From assembly GCF_034479555.1 (NCBI RefSeq), contig NZ_CP140151.1, forward strand, positions 2,232,001 through 2,296,000: a DNA stretch of 64,000 bases. Direction: 5' to 3'. Position 1 is the first letter of the stretch. The number at the start of each line of letters is the position of its first letter. Shown here one piece after another: positions 1 through 9,114 of the stretch. The stretch comes from Chromohalobacter canadensis (GTDB taxonomy: Bacteria; Pseudomonadota; Gammaproteobacteria; Pseudomonadales; Halomonadaceae). A model generated the notes under the pieces. The model saw only the letters and a list, made by a program, of their open reading frames with translations. It was not told the origin of the DNA and made no database searches. The position numbers and the translations under genes were made by a program.

Positions 1-74
1 TTCGCCGCGATGCGGTACGCGTGGCGCTGATCGGCCTGATCGACAGGCTTGAGAAAATGATATCGCCAGCGTGA
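1..74 (+). CDS. pncC: C-terminal end of PncC/CinA-like amidase (partial)
   Basis: Only the last 23 codons are in the window, read in frame 3 and ending at TGA 72-74. The visible residues RRDAVRVALIGLIDRL look like the C-terminal helix of nicotinamide-nucleotide amidase (CinA C-terminal domain), which deamidates NMN to nicotinate mononucleotide in NAD recycling. This gene lies directly upstream of recA in many gammaproteobacteria, and that context is the main support. The catalytic part is outside the window, so the call rests on a short tail plus synteny. Confidence 0.6.
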   Translation, partial: RRDAVRVALIGLIDRLEKMISPA

Positions 75-122
75 TATCGAGTAGGAAACAGAGGTAGGCG
101 GCGAGGAATTTTTTCGTCATAC

Positions 123-142
123 TACTGTCTAGTCATACAGTA
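123..142. promoter_or_regulatory. LexA (SOS) box upstream of recA
   Basis: CTGT at 125-128 and ACAG at 137-140 are separated by 8 bp, matching the gammaproteobacterial LexA consensus CTGT-N8-ACAG. The symmetry extends to TACTGT/ACAGTA. The site lies about 70 bp before the recA start, the normal place for SOS repression of recA. Confidence 0.92.
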
Positions 143-212
143 TTTTGCGGTCGGCGCCGACATCTGTCAGCGCCACCGTGCGAGCTTCGACGTCCTTCGA
201 TAGGAGACCTTC

Positions 213-1298
213 ATGGCACAGGACGACAACCGTTCCAAGGCGCTCAACGCAGCGCTTTCCCAGATCGAGCGCCAGTTCGGCAAGGGCGCCGTGATGCGTC
301 TTGGCGATACGCCGCGCGTAGCGCTTCCCGCCGTCTCCACCGGGTCGCTGGGGCTGGATATCGCTCTTGGCGTGGGTGGGCTGCCGCTAGGCCGCGTGGT
401 CGAGATCTTTGGCCCCGAATCATCGGGCAAGACGACGATGACGTTGTCGGTGATCGCCCAGGCACAGAAACAAGGCAAAACCTGTGCCTTCATCGATGCC
501 GAGCACGCGCTGGACCCGAGTTACGCTGAAAAGCTGGGCATCAATCTCGATGACTTGTTGGTCTCGCAGCCGGATACCGGCGAACAGGCGCTGGAAATCT
601 GTGACATGTTGGTGCGCTCCGGCGGTGTCGACGTCATCGTCGTCGATTCGGTTGCAGCCTTGACGCCGCGTGCCGAGATCGAGGGTGAGATGGGGGATTC
701 CCACGTTGGCCTGCAAGCCAGGTTGATGTCGCAGGCACTGCGCAAGGTGACCGGCAACATCAAGAACGCCAATTGCATGGTGATGTTCGTCAACCAGATC
801 CGCATGAAGATCGGTGTGATGTTCGGTAGCCCCGAAACCACTACCGGCGGCAACGCATTGAAGTTCTACTCCAGTGTGCGTCTCGACATCCGGCGGACCG
901 GCTCGGTCAAGCAGGGCGACGAGGTGACCGGCAACGAAACCCGCGTCAAGGTCGTCAAGAACAAGGTGGCGCCACCGTTCCGCCAGGCCGAGTTTCAGAT
1001 CCTCTATGGCAAGGGTATCTACCATGCTGGTGAGGTCATCGATCTCGGGGTGCAGCAAGGCTTGGTAGATAAGGCGGGTGCCTGGTATAGCTACCAGGGA
1101 AGCAAGATTGGCCAGGGCAAGGCCAACGCTGCACAGTTCCTGGAAGATAACCCGGCGATCATGGAAGAGATCGAAAATGAGATTCGCGCGCGGTTGCTCT
1201 CCACGCCCAAGGCGGAAGACGACAAGGCGGAGGAAGGTGCGAGCGAAGGCAAGGAAGATAAGGCCGCTGCGACCCAGGACGATGGCAACCTGTTGTAA
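213..1298 (+). CDS. recA: RecA recombinase
   Basis: This 361-residue protein is the DNA strand-exchange ATPase and the co-protease that triggers LexA self-cleavage in the SOS response. Walker A GPESSGKT is at residues 67-74. The MVMFVNQIR stretch and the following [15 protein letters not shown] region are the DNA-binding loop segments. The C-terminus is acidic ([17 protein letters not shown]), as is usual for RecA. The start is set by AGGAG at 202-206 and by the standard N-terminus. A perfect LexA box lies upstream. recX follows after only 2 bp, so the two are co-transcribed. Confidence 0.98.
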   Translation: MAQDDNRSKALNAALSQIERQFGKGAVMRLGDTPRVALPAVSTGSLGLDIALGVGGLPLGRVVEIFGPESSGKTTMTLSVIAQAQKQGKTCAFIDAEHALDPSYAEKLGINLDDLLVSQPDTGEQALEICDMLVRSGGVDVIVVDSVAALTPRAEIEGEMGDSHVGLQARLMSQALRKVTGNIKNANCMVMFVNQIRMKIGVMFGSPETTTGGNALKFYSSVRLDIRRTGSVKQGDEVTGNETRVKVVKNKVAPPFRQAEFQILYGKGIYHAGEVIDLGVQQGLVDKAGAWYSYQGSKIGQGKANAAQFLEDNPAIMEEIENEIRARLLSTPKAEDDKAEEGASEGKEDKAAATQDDGNLL

Positions 1299-1300
1299 CC

Positions 1301-1759
1301 ATGGATAAGCAAGAGACGACACCTCGCGACGATGCCATCCGCCTGCTGGCGCGTCGCGATTACTCGCGGGCTGAGCTGGTGTCGCGGCTGACGACGCGAG
1401 GGCATGAGCGCGCCGACATCGCGTTAACGTTGGATGGTCTGGCGGAGGAGGGCTTGCAGTCCGATGCCCGCTTCGCTGAGCAGTTCGTGCGTTCGCGTTT
1501 GTCTCGTGGCCAAGGGGAAATGAAGATTCGCGCCGAGTTGAGCTCACGAGGTATCACCGATGAGATGGCGCAGGAGGCGCTCGAAAGCGAGGGCCCCGAT
1601 TGGTACCGCCTGGCGTGTGAGGCATTGGCCAAACGCTTTGATTCACCCGGCCGCGAGCCGCGAGAACGCGCCAAGCGTGAGCGGTTCCTGGCCTCGCGCG
1701 GGTTCGCTTTCGATCAGGTGCGCCATGCCATGGCGCATGCCTGGGAGAGTCCTCGATAG
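1301..1759 (+). CDS. recX: RecX, regulatory protein of RecA
   Basis: A 152-residue, mostly helical, basic protein of the RecX/OraA family, which binds RecA filaments and limits their growth and ATPase activity. The N-terminal segment (AIRLLARRDYSRAELVSRL) and the SDARFAEQFVRSRLSRGQG motif are typical of the family. It starts 2 bp after the recA stop, so it is almost certainly translated from the recA transcript and shares SOS control. The length is normal for proteobacterial RecX. Confidence 0.95.
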   Translation: MDKQETTPRDDAIRLLARRDYSRAELVSRLTTRGHERADIALTLDGLAEEGLQSDARFAEQFVRSRLSRGQGEMKIRAELSSRGITDEMAQEALESEGPDWYRLACEALAKRFDSPGREPRERAKRERFLASRGFAFDQVRHAMAHAWESPR

Positions 1760-1805
1760 AAACGCACGCCATGTGCGCCCCTGCCTGCTGGCGTTTCGGC
1801 ACCTC

Positions 1806-1833
1806 TTTAGTCCCCCGCCGAACGCGTTATACT
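1806..1833 (+). promoter_or_regulatory. Possible alaS promoter
   Basis: TATACT at 1828-1833 is a good sigma70 -10 match in the recX-alaS gap. The best -35 (TTTAGT at 1806-1811, 16-bp spacer) is poor. It would give a leader of about 130 nt before the alaS start at 1964. Suggestive only. Confidence 0.3.
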
Positions 1834-1963
1834 AGTGCGCCTTGCGATGGTTCGAAGCGACTCCTTTTCCGTCATTCGTCGACTTTCGCGTTTCTCGCCC
1901 ACCGCTTGTCCGGTCGGGCCGCGCGTGCCCGCAGCGCCTAACGCACACCGCCACGGAATTTCT

Positions 1964-4570
1964 ATGAAAAGCGCAGACATCAGACAAGCCTTTCTGACGT
2001 TCTTCGAGGAGCACGGCCATACTATCGTGCCGTCGAGCTCGCTCGTGCCCGGCAACGATCCGACGTTGCTGTTCACCAATGCCGGCATGGTGCCGTTCAA
2101 GGACGTCTTCCTGGGACGCGATCCGCGCCCCTATGTACGCGCCACCTCCGCGCAGCGTTGCGTGCGTGCCGGGGGGAAGCACAACGATCTGGATAACGTC
2201 GGCTATACCGCGCGCCACCATACGTTCTTCGAGATGTTGGGCAATTTCAGCTTCGGCGATTACTTCAAGCGTGATGCGATCGGCTTCGCGTGGTCGTTTT
2301 TGACCGAACGACTGGGTTTACCCGCGGACAAGTTGTGGGTCACGGTCCACGTCAGTGACGATGAGGCCGAGCGTATCTGGAAGGATGAGATCGGTATCGA
2401 TCCGGCGCGCTTCTCCAAGCTCGACGAGGACAACTTCTGGCAGATGGGCGACACCGGCCCCTGCGGCCCGTCCTCGGAGATTTTCTTCGATCATGGGCCC
2501 GAGGTCGCAGGTGGCCCACCGGGTAGCCCCGATGAGGACGGCGATCGCTACATCGAGATCTGGAACCTGGTGTTCATGCAGTTCGATCGCGACAGCGGCG
2601 GAACGCTGAACCCGCTGCCCAAGCCGTCTATCGATACCGGCATGGGGCTGGAGCGTGTCGCCGCGGTGCTGCAGGGCGTGCATTCCAACTATGAGATCGA
2701 CCTGTTTCAGAATCTGCTCGATGCCTCGGCAGAGGCTACGGGGTACGCGGATACTAGCGCGCCGTCACTGCGCGTGATCGCCGATCATATCCGTTCCTGC
2801 GCTTTCTTGATCACCGACGACGTATTGCCGTCCAACGAAGGGCGCGGTTACGTGTTGCGGCGCATCATCCGTCGCGCCATCCGCCACGGCCATAAGCTCG
2901 GTACGCGCGAGCCGTTCTTCCATAAGCTGGTTGCGGCGCTGGATGCCGAGATGGGCGATGCCTATCCGGAGCTGCGCAAGACACGCGTTCAGATCGAGAA
3001 GGTGCTGCTCAAGGAAGAAGAGCAGTTCGCACGCACGCTGGATCATGGCATGGGGCTGCTGGCGGAGGCGCTGGACACGCTCGAGGGCGACGTGTTGCCG
3101 GGCGAGACCGTCTTCAAGCTCTACGATACCTATGGTTTTCCGTTCGACTTGACGGCGGATGTCTGCCGCGAGCGTGGCGTGACGCCGGACGAGGTCGGCT
3201 TTCAGCGTGAGCTTGAAGCACAGCGCGAGCGCGCCCGCGCGGCCAGTCAATTCGGTGCCGATTATACGGCGGCTCTGGAGCTCGAGGGCGAAACGGCCTT
3301 CACCGGCTATGACCGCCTGGAAGACGAGGCCCGTGTCACCGCCCTGGTGGATCACGAGGGCAATGCACTGACGGCGTTAGCAGCCGGTCAGCAGGGTGTC
3401 GTGGTGCTCGATCGCACGCCGTTCTATGGCGAATCGGGCGGGCAGGCCGGCGATACCGGTTACCTGAATGCCAGCGGCATGCGTTTCCAGGTGACTGACA
3501 CTCAGAAGCAGGGCGGGCATCATCTGCATCATGGTGTGCTCGTCGAGGGCCGGCTCGACGTGGGTGACAGCGTCACACCACAGGTCGATGCCAGCCTGCG
3601 CGCGGCGACTATGCGCAATCATTCGGCGACGCACCTGTTGCACGAAGCGCTCAAGCAAGTGCTGGGCGAGCACGTACAGCAGAAGGGCTCGTTGGTGACG
3701 GCGGAGCGCCTGCGCTTCGACTTCAGCCACTTCGAAGCAATGACACCGGCTCAACTCGAAGAGGTCGAGCGCATCGTCAATGCGCAGGTTCTGGCCAACG
3801 CCGACACGCGTACCGAGCAAATGACGCTCGACGAGGCCAAGGCTAAAGGCGCCGCAGCGCTCTTTGAGGCCAAGTACGCCGACAATGTACGTGTGCTGAC
3901 CATTGGTGCCGATGACTTCTCCATCGAGCTGTGTGGCGGCACACACGTGGCACGTAGCGGCGATATCGGTTGCTTCCACATTCTCAGCGAGACGGGGGTC
4001 GCCGCGGGCGTGCGACGCGTCGAGGCCGTCACCGGCGAAGGTGCTCTGGCGTATTTCCGTGACCAGGAAGCCAAGGTCACGCGTGTCGCTGAGCAGCTCA
4101 AGGCCAAACCCGAACAGATGGAGTCACGTCTCGAGGCGACGCTCGAGCGCAATCGCAGCCTGGAGAAGGAGCTCGAGCGGCTCAAGGCCAAGTTGGCGAG
4201 TGCCGCGAGTGGCGACATGCTGGCCGAGGTACGCGAGGTGGCGGGCGTTAAAGTGCTCGCCAAGCAGGTCGAGGGCGTCGGTGGCAAGGAGCTGCGCGGC
4301 CTGCTCGATCAGCTCAAGAACAAGCTGGGCTCGGGTATCATCGTGCTGGGCGTGGCCGGCGACGAAAAAGTCAGCCTGATCGCCGGTGTGACCGATGACT
4401 TGACCGCGCGCCTCAAGGCTGGCGACCTGGTCAAGCATGTCGCCGAGCAGGTCGGCGGCAAGGGCGGTGGTCGCGCTGACATGGCGCAGGCGGGAGGATC
4501 GCGGCCGCAGGCGTTGCCTGATGCCTTGGCGAGTGTGCCGAGTTGGGTCGAGGCCCAGCTAGGCGAGTGA
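1964..4570 (+). CDS. alaS: Alanyl-tRNA synthetase
   Basis: Class II aminoacyl-tRNA synthetase that charges tRNA-Ala, 868 residues from the ATG at 1964. An in-frame start at 1835 exists but would add 43 residues ([11 protein letters not shown]...) unlike the family. The universal N-terminus [19 protein letters not shown] begins at 1964. The order is catalytic domain, then the editing domain with [10 protein letters not shown] near residue 551 and CGGTH near residue 657 (zinc and editing motifs), then a coiled coil and the C-Ala domain ending in the usual [12 protein letters not shown] motif. Length is close to the E. coli enzyme. A terminator hairpin follows. Confidence 0.97.
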   Translation: MKSADIRQAFLTFFEEHGHTIVPSSSLVPGNDPTLLFTNAGMVPFKDVFLGRDPRPYVRATSAQRCVRAGGKHNDLDNVGYTARHHTFFEMLGNFSFGDYFKRDAIGFAWSFLTERLGLPADKLWVTVHVSDDEAERIWKDEIGIDPARFSKLDEDNFWQMGDTGPCGPSSEIFFDHGPEVAGGPPGSPDEDGDRYIEIWNLVFMQFDRDSGGTLNPLPKPSIDTGMGLERVAAVLQGVHSNYEIDLFQNLLDASAEATGYADTSAPSLRVIADHIRSCAFLITDDVLPSNEGRGYVLRRIIRRAIRHGHKLGTREPFFHKLVAALDAEMGDAYPELRKTRVQIEKVLLKEEEQFARTLDHGMGLLAEALDTLEGDVLPGETVFKLYDTYGFPFDLTADVCRERGVTPDEVGFQRELEAQRERARAASQFGADYTAALELEGETAFTGYDRLEDEARVTALVDHEGNALTALAAGQQGVVVLDRTPFYGESGGQAGDTGYLNASGMRFQVTDTQKQGGHHLHHGVLVEGRLDVGDSVTPQVDASLRAATMRNHSATHLLHEALKQVLGEHVQQKGSLVTAERLRFDFSHFEAMTPAQLEEVERIVNAQVLANADTRTEQMTLDEAKAKGAAALFEAKYADNVRVLTIGADDFSIELCGGTHVARSGDIGCFHILSETGVAAGVRRVEAVTGEGALAYFRDQEAKVTRVAEQLKAKPEQMESRLEATLERNRSLEKELERLKAKLASAASGDMLAEVREVAGVKVLAKQVEGVGGKELRGLLDQLKNKLGSGIIVLGVAGDEKVSLIAGVTDDLTARLKAGDLVKHVAEQVGGKGGGRADMAQAGGSRPQALPDALASVPSWVEAQLGE

Positions 4571-4576
4571 GATCGT

Positions 4577-4613
4577 GAAAAGGGTCGTGCGCATGGCGCC
4601 GGCCCTTTTCTTC
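4577..4613 (+). terminator. Rho-independent terminator after alaS
   Basis: GAAAAGGG at 4577-4584 pairs with CCCTTTTC at 4603-4610, followed by TTC. It lies just after the alaS stop and separates alaS from lysC. Confidence 0.65.
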
Positions 4614-4649
4614 ATTCATGCTTGGGAAAACCACCACGGATAGGCAGCT

Positions 4650-5894
4650 ATGGCGCTATACGTACAGAAGTTCGGGGGGACCTCGGTGGGCTCGGTGGAG
4701 CGCATCAAGGCCGTCGCCGAAAAAGTGAAGCGATTCCGCGACGAAGGCCATCAAGTGGTCGTCGTGGTGTCGGCAATGAGCGGGGAAACCAATCGGCTGA
4801 TCGATCTGGCCAGCCAGATCAACGATGAGCCCACGCCACGCGAAATGGACATGCTGGTCTCCACCGGCGAACAGGTGACTATTTCACTGTTGGCGATGGC
4901 GCTGCACAAGCTGGATGTGGAGGCAACCTCCTACACTGGTGCGCAGGTGGGCATCCGTACCGACAGCGCCCACACCAAGGCGCGTATCCAGCGTATCGAG
5001 ACCGATGACATTCAGCACGATCTCGACGACGGCCAGGTCGTGGTCGTGGCCGGCTTTCAGGGGGTCGACGAAGAAGGCAATATCACCACCCTCGGGCGCG
5101 GTGGTTCAGATACCACTGGTGTGGCCCTGGCCGCGGCGCTGAAGGCCGATGAATGCCAGATCTACACTGACGTTGACGGCGTTTATACCACCGATCCGCG
5201 GGTCTGCTCCAAAGCACAACGTCTGTCCTCCATCACCGTCGAGGAAATGCTCGAGCTGGCTAGCCTGGGCTCCAAGGTATTGCAGATTCGCGCCGTCGAG
5301 TTTGCGGGCAAATACAACGTACCGCTGCGCGTGCTGTCCAGCTTCGAGGACGGCCCCGGTACCCTGATCGTCGCTGAAGAAGAAGAGGCCTCCATGGAAG
5401 AACCGCTGATCTCCGGTATTGCCTTCACCGCCAGTGAAGCCAAGCTGACGTTGCTCAACACTCCTGATGTGCCAGGCGTGGCGTCCAAGATCCTGGGGCC
5501 CATCGCCGATGCCAACATCGAAATCGACATGATCGTGCAGAACGTGGCCCCGGCCGGTGACTACACCGACTTCACGTTCACCGTGGGTAAGAGCGATTTC
5601 AAACAGACTCGAAGCATCCTGCAGGATCAGGTGATCCCGGCGCTGGGTGGTGGCGAGCTGCGTGGCGATGAGAATATTGCCAAGGTTTCGCTGGTCGGTG
5701 TAGGCATGCGTTCGCATGCTGGCGTGGCATCCAAGATGTTCCGAGTGCTGGCTGACGAGAACATCAATATTCGCATGGTCTCTACTTCGGAAATCAAGAT
5801 CTCCGTAGTCATCGACGAGAAGCAGATGGAGCTCGCCGTGCGTGCACTGCATTCTGCGTTCGGGCTCGATAAAGACAGTATTCAAAGCGAATAA
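4650..5894 (+). CDS. lysC: Aspartate kinase
   Basis: Cytoplasmic enzyme that phosphorylates aspartate, the first step to lysine, threonine, methionine and (in halophiles) ectoine. The 414-residue protein opens with the kinase motif KFGGTSVG (residues 7-14). It has the amino-acid kinase domain to about residue 250, then two ACT domains for feedback control. An internal start giving a separate beta subunit is known in some homologues but cannot be judged here. Its position between alaS and csrA matches Pseudomonas-type gene order. No lysine riboswitch was seen upstream. Confidence 0.96.
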   Translation: MALYVQKFGGTSVGSVERIKAVAEKVKRFRDEGHQVVVVVSAMSGETNRLIDLASQINDEPTPREMDMLVSTGEQVTISLLAMALHKLDVEATSYTGAQVGIRTDSAHTKARIQRIETDDIQHDLDDGQVVVVAGFQGVDEEGNITTLGRGGSDTTGVALAAALKADECQIYTDVDGVYTTDPRVCSKAQRLSSITVEEMLELASLGSKVLQIRAVEFAGKYNVPLRVLSSFEDGPGTLIVAEEEEASMEEPLISGIAFTASEAKLTLLNTPDVPGVASKILGPIADANIEIDMIVQNVAPAGDYTDFTFTVGKSDFKQTRSILQDQVIPALGGGELRGDENIAKVSLVGVGMRSHAGVASKMFRVLADENINIRMVSTSEIKISVVIDEKQMELAVRALHSAFGLDKDSIQSE

Positions 5895-5959
5895 ATAAAG
5901 AAACTTGGCCTTCCTGGCCCATCGGCTTCTATGCTGAGGGTGGCGTCAGGACGACGCTG

Positions 5960-5984
5960 GAAGGCCAGATGCGGCCTTTCATTC
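5960..5984 (+). terminator. Probable terminator after lysC
   Basis: AAGGCC at 5961-5966 and GGCCTT at 5973-5978 form a 6-bp stem with a 6-nt loop, followed by TCATT. Short but GC-rich, and placed after lysC. Confidence 0.5.
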
Positions 5985-6112
5985 AGTGCATCCGTGGATG
6001 CGAAGCACGCGGCATTGGCTCTCGGTGCCTGTATGGCGCATAATTCGCCCTCGTACTGTCGCTTGGCGGTGCATGCATCCCGTTGGAAGAAAGCCTGAGA
6101 AGGAGATCAGAC

Positions 6113-6310
6113 ATGCTCATCCTGACCCGTCGCGTCGGTGAAACACTGATGATCGGCGACGACATCACTGTTACGGTCCTAGGAGTCAAAGGCAATCAGG
6201 TCCGTATCGGTGTCAATGCGCCCAAGGACGTAGCCGTACATCGCGAAGAGATCTACCAGCGTATTCAGCGCGAGAAGACCGATAGCGAAGACGGCGGTTC
6301 AAGCGTCTGA
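6113..6310 (+). CDS. csrA: CsrA/RsmA carbon storage regulator
   Basis: A 65-residue RNA-binding dimer that binds GGA-containing hairpins and represses or stabilises target mRNAs. The start at 6113 gives the canonical [16 protein letters not shown] and has AGGAG at 6101-6105. An upstream in-frame ATG at 6083 would add ten residues foreign to the family. The RNA-contact region near the C-terminus of the core ([13 protein letters not shown]) is intact. The lysC - csrA - tRNA-Ser order is conserved in related gammaproteobacteria. Confidence 0.97.
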   Translation: MLILTRRVGETLMIGDDITVTVLGVKGNQVRIGVNAPKDVAVHREEIYQRIQREKTDSEDGGSSV

Positions 6311-6504
6311 AATGACGCATGCGTGGGACCGTCTGGGCTGATGAAGTCGTCCCTTTATCGGCTCGGGCTTTTGGATAAGGCATGCTTTCTGGGCTAAGCA
6401 GTTTGATACGCACGCAGTACGGCAAACGAGTCGTTCGCCAGGCAAGCAGTGACGGTATTGGTTGATATCAAAAGATTTTCAATCCGCCCTAGACAAGACC
6501 TCAG

Positions 6505-6510
6505 TATAAT
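6505..6510 (+). promoter_or_regulatory. -10 element of the tRNA-Ser/tRNA-Arg transcript
   Basis: A perfect TATAAT lies 26 bp before the tRNA-Ser 5' end. No good -35 sits at 16-18 bp spacing. The rest of 6311-6536 holds nothing else I recognise. Confidence 0.45.
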
Positions 6511-6536
6511 CGGTAACATACGCGCCGTGTTGATGA

Positions 6537-6629
6537 GGAGAGATGGCCGAGTGGCTGAAGGCGCTCCCCTGCTAAGGGAGTATGGGGTTTGTAGCCCCAT
6601 CGAGGGTTCGAATCCCTCTCTCTCCGCCA
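6537..6629 (+). tRNA. tRNA-Ser (anticodon GCT)
   Basis: Acceptor stem GGAGAGA (6537-6543) pairs with TCTCTCC (6619-6625), followed by G and encoded CCA (6627-6629). The anticodon loop CTGCTAA has GCT at 6571-6573, and there is a long class II variable arm (TATGGGG...CCCCAT). The T arm contains GGTTCGAATCC. It reads AGC/AGU serine codons. Confidence 0.98.
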
Positions 6630-6657
6630 CTCAACCGGATGCATCGCATCGAAGTAT

Positions 6658-6734
6658 GCGCCCGTAGCTCAGCTGGATAGAGTACCTGACTACGAATCAG
6701 GTGGTCGGAGGTTCGAATCCTCCCGGGCGCACCA
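6658..6734 (+). tRNA. tRNA-Arg (anticodon ACG), copy 1
   Basis: A 77-nt cloverleaf with acceptor GCGCCCG (6658-6664) pairing with CGGGCGC (6724-6730), encoded CCA at 6732-6734, and anticodon loop CTACGAA with ACG at 6692-6694 (wobble A becomes inosine). The sequence is identical to the second copy at 6834-6910. Confidence 0.98.
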
Positions 6735-6833
6735 CTTTAATAGCGTGAGTAAGTCACGTGATGATGCATATACGAGAGCCTTGGCTCTCGATACAACGCA
6801 AAACACGGCAGAGCTGGTCGTGCGTTGTGCAAA

Positions 6834-6910
6834 GCGCCCGTAGCTCAGCTGGATAGAGTACCTGACTACGAATCAGGTGGTCGGAGGTTCGAATCCTCCC
6901 GGGCGCACCA
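6834..6910 (+). tRNA. tRNA-Arg (anticodon ACG), copy 2
   Basis: Identical in all 77 nt to the copy at 6658-6734, separated by a 99-bp unrelated spacer. Anticodon ACG is at 6868-6870 and CCA is encoded. A terminator hairpin follows within 10 bp, so the three tRNAs probably form one transcript. Confidence 0.98.
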
Positions 6911-6916
6911 GATATC

Positions 6917-6946
6917 AAGCCCGTCCCTGCAGGGGGCGGGCTTTTT
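6917..6946 (+). terminator. Terminator of the tRNA cluster
   Basis: The inverted repeat AAGCCCG...CGGGCTT has a GC-rich core and a following TTTTT at 6942-6946, directly after the last tRNA-Arg. Confidence 0.85.
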
Positions 6947-7011
6947 CGTCTGCATCGACGATTCCCCTTCCTTGACGGCGAGACCTGTAGTGCAGGCAAG
7001 CAGTCATTTTT

Positions 7012-7036
7012 GGCACGCCTAGCGTGCCATTTTTTT
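7012..7036 (+). terminator. Second plus-strand terminator
   Basis: GGCACGC (7012-7018) and GCGTGCC (7022-7028) flank a 3-nt loop, and T7 follows at 7030-7036. The T tract is on the plus strand, so this backs up the tRNA terminator rather than ending the minus-strand gene at 7053. Confidence 0.75.
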
Positions 7037-7052
7037 GTCTCGTGTTTCTTGA

Positions 7053-7400
7053 TCAGTCGCCTGATTTGACGTGGTAGTCGCCCTCGAGCACCTGAGACGC
7101 GTGCGTGGCGTCTTGCGCTGGGGCATCCTGGGCGCCATTGCCGCCAGCCGGGCGCGCATGGTCGGCGCGAAATGCTTCGGCGCGTTTCTTCATGCGGTGA
7201 CGCAGGAAGGGCAGCATCGCCCAGCCGATGATCAAGAAGAATAGGCCGAGCAGGGTGCCGACAATCATCATGGCACCGAACAATAACCAGGTGGCGAGCA
7301 GCTTGAGTCCGCCAGCGCCCTGTGACGGACGCGCCTGACGCGTCCGTTCTCGCCATTGCTGTGCCGCCCGCCAGGCGGCATTTTGCTGTCGATTAGTCAT
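7053..7400 (-). CDS. Small inner-membrane protein of unknown function
   Basis: A 115-residue protein I do not recognise. A basic, Gln/Arg-rich N-terminus (MTNRQQNAAWRAAQQWRER) precedes a hydrophobic stretch at about residues 33-66 containing one or two membrane segments. An Ala/Gly/Asp-rich soluble tail follows. Its ATG lies inside the end of the PepSY-like gene (8-bp overlap ATGACTAA), which implies translational coupling. It therefore probably works with that periplasmic protein, and perhaps with the divergent two-component system. Function unknown. Confidence 0.7.
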   Translation of the reverse strand: MTNRQQNAAWRAAQQWRERTRQARPSQGAGGLKLLATWLLFGAMMIVGTLLGLFFLIIGWAMLPFLRHRMKKRAEAFRADHARPAGGNGAQDAPAQDATHASQVLEGDYHVKSGD

Positions 7401-7866
7401 GTTCCACTCCGGTGACCGTTAGGTCATTGTGCTCGAGACGAATGTCGATCTCACTATTCTGGGCGTCGTAGCCTTCGATATCCACATGCCCTCTTTCATC
7501 GACATCCAATTCGGAAAAGCGTTTCATACCGGCGTTCTGGGCGTTGCCCAGCGCTTGGTGAAGTTCGTCACTGGTCAAGCTCCAGTCAGGAATGGTGTCC
7601 TTGTGGCGTTTCTCGTGCACCAGGCTTCCATCCTCGATAAGCATGTCGATGTCGAGCTGCCAGCCGTCGTCACGCCAGCCTTCTATCTCGAGGTGGCTAC
7701 CGTCATCGATGGCAATTTCATCGTAATGGGTGAAGCCGTATGCATCGGCATCGTTGAGCAGTGACTCGAGCTCGCTGGGCGACAGGCTGCCGTCATCGGC
7801 GAGCGCAGCGGTGGACAGCCCTCCCGTGAGGACCATCGGCATCATCAGCATATGCATCGTCTTCAT
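7393..7866 (-). CDS. Secreted PepSY-like protein with two repeats
   Basis: A 157-residue protein with a signal peptide (about residues 1-23, cut after AALA before DDGSL). The acidic periplasmic part holds two similar units: LSPSELESLLNDADAYGF followed by a beta-rich segment, then LTSDELHQALGNAQNAGM followed by another. This fits the PepSY-like folds proposed to bind or inhibit peptidases or to assist periplasmic sensing. AGGAG lies 6 nt upstream of the ATG. It diverges from another PepSY gene and a PhoP/PhoQ-like system across a 232-bp region with repeated motifs, so it is a likely target of that regulator. Confidence 0.75.
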   Translation of the reverse strand: MKTMHMLMMPMVLTGGLSTAALADDGSLSPSELESLLNDADAYGFTHYDEIAIDDGSHLEIEGWRDDGWQLDIDMLIEDGSLVHEKRHKDTIPDWSLTSDELHQALGNAQNAGMKRFSELDVDERGHVDIEGYDAQNSEIDIRLEHNDLTVTGVEHD

Positions 7867-7967
7867 GATTCACTCCTGGCTTTCGCCTCAAGGCCGATAT
7901 GCTAAAACCGCGACTGCGGATAGGGGCACGCTAACGCCGCCTACCTTGCAGTCACCTGAAAACGATG

Positions 7968-7985
7968 TTCATCTTTCATTCATGT
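7968..7985 (+). promoter_or_regulatory. TTCAT-N6-TTCATGT direct repeat, site 1
   Basis: TTCAT at 7968-7972 and TTCATGT at 7979-7985 are 11 bp apart, the one-helical-turn spacing typical of OmpR-family tandem half-sites. The same arrangement recurs at 8065-8082 in the same divergent region. Inferred to be a binding site of the neighbouring response regulator. Confidence 0.5.
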
Positions 7986-8064
7986 GACCGGGAGTCTGGC
8001 ATGCGCGGCGGCGATCATGTCCCGGTGTGGAAGGCGCTGATAGGCAGTATCCAACCTGCGGGTA

Positions 8065-8082
8065 TTCATGCTGCATTCATGT
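8065..8082 (+). promoter_or_regulatory. TTCAT-N6-TTCATGT direct repeat, site 2
   Basis: Second copy of the 11-bp-spaced TTCAT repeat, 97 bp from the first and matching it at 14 of 18 positions. It ends 16 bp before the start of the PepSY gene that heads the two-component operon. Confidence 0.5.
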
Positions 8083-8098
8083 CGGCTGAGGCAGACTC

Positions 8099-8446
8099 GT
8101 GCCCATGAAACGTTTCAATCGCTGTATCAAAGCTCTGATGCTGGTAGCGGTGGGTATCATGGCCTGCCAGTCGCTGGTCGTGGCCGACGATGACGAGTGG
8201 CGCTCACTGCACCGCGAGGTGGAAGAGGGACGTGTGGTGGCACTGCCCGAGGTACTCGACTGGCTCGAGCGTCACTATATCGGTCAGGTGCTGGAGGTGG
8301 AGCTCGAGCGCGACGATGGCATGCCGCGTTACGAAATCGACATGATCGGCCCGCAGGGGCAGGTGGTGGAATTCGAGTTCGATGCCACTAACGGGGAAAT
8401 GATGGGTATCGAAGGGGTCAATATCGATGGGATGACACGTCAATGA
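8099..8446 (+). CDS. PepSY-domain periplasmic protein
   Basis: About 115 residues. The signal peptide MKRFNRCIKALMLVAVGIMA leads to an acidic mature part. Residues from about 48 (EVLDWLERHYIGQVLEVELE, then YEIDMIGPQGQVVEFEFDA and NGEMMGIEG) match the PepSY pattern. The GTG at 8099 is taken as start because GAGG (8088-8091) lies 7 nt before it; the ATG at 8105 is the alternative. The stop overlaps the next start (ATGA), so it forms an operon with the response regulator and kinase. It probably modulates sensing by that kinase (inference). Confidence 0.85.
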   Translation: MPMKRFNRCIKALMLVAVGIMACQSLVVADDDEWRSLHREVEEGRVVALPEVLDWLERHYIGQVLEVELERDDGMPRYEIDMIGPQGQVVEFEFDATNGEMMGIEGVNIDGMTRQ

Positions 8447-9114
8447 AGGTGTTGCTGGTCGAGGATGATACCGCGCTGGCACAGGCGCTTGGCGAGGCGC
8501 TCGGAGAAGCGGGACTGTTATGGGAGCATGCCGCGACCGGCCACGCGGCCGATTATCTCGTGCGTGTCGAATCCTATGACGCCGTGATACTCGATCTGGG
8601 GCTTCCCGATGGTGATGGCACGCGCTGGCTCGCGGCCTGGCGCGAGGATGGCATCGACTTGCCGGTATTAGTGCTCACGGCCCGCGAACGCTGGTCGGAC
8701 AAGGCTGCGGGCTTTTCTGCCGGCGCCGATGACTATGTCACCAAACCCTTCGAGACCGCCGAGGTGCTGTTTCGTCTGCGTGCCCTGGTGCGACGCAGCC
8801 ACGGACATGCCCACCCCATACTCAGGCTGGGCGAGTTGGCGCTGGATACTCACACCGGCAGCGTCACTCTGGCGGGGCGCCCGATCACTCTGACGGCTCA
8901 GGAGTCACGGCTGCTGGCGTATCTGCTGCATGCCGCGCCGCGTATCGTGAGCCGTATCGAGCTGTCTGAGCATGTTTATGATCGCGATCATGAGCCCGAC
9001 TCCAACGTCATCGACGTGCAGGTCAGTCGCCTGCGTCGCAAGCTCGGCAACCAGCGCATCGTGACCTTGCGCGGGCAAGGGTATCGCCTGGTGGCACCCG
9101 AGAATGAGCAATGA
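8443..9114 (+). CDS. OmpR-family response regulator, PhoP-like
   Basis: A 223-residue DNA-binding regulator. The receiver domain has the acidic pocket E7-D8-D9, phosphoacceptor D51 (VILDLGLPDGDG), and the switch and lysine motifs LVLTARE and DDYVTKPFE. A winged-helix domain from about residue 125 ends in VTLRGQGYRLV. The phrase ARERWSDK...GADDYVTKPF resembles PhoP of enterics. It overlaps both neighbours by ATGA. The 11-bp-spaced TTCAT repeats upstream are candidate operators, which would imply autoregulation. Confidence 0.92.
   Translation: MKVLLVEDDTALAQALGEALGEAGLLWEHAATGHAADYLVRVESYDAVILDLGLPDGDGTRWLAAWREDGIDLPVLVLTARERWSDKAAGFSAGADDYVTKPFETAEVLFRLRALVRRSHGHAHPILRLGELALDTHTGSVTLAGRPITLTAQESRLLAYLLHAAPRIVSRIELSEHVYDRDHEPDSNVIDVQVSRLRRKLGNQRIVTLRGQGYRLVAPENEQ

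Noticed and set aside
1835..1963. 43-codon N-terminal extension of alaS
   Set aside because: AlaRS homologues begin at the [13 protein letters not shown] position (1964); the extension is Arg/Pro-rich and lies in the promoter region.
4571..4649. Lysine riboswitch before lysC
   Set aside because: The gap is only 79 bp and is occupied by the alaS terminator, too short for the large lysine aptamer.
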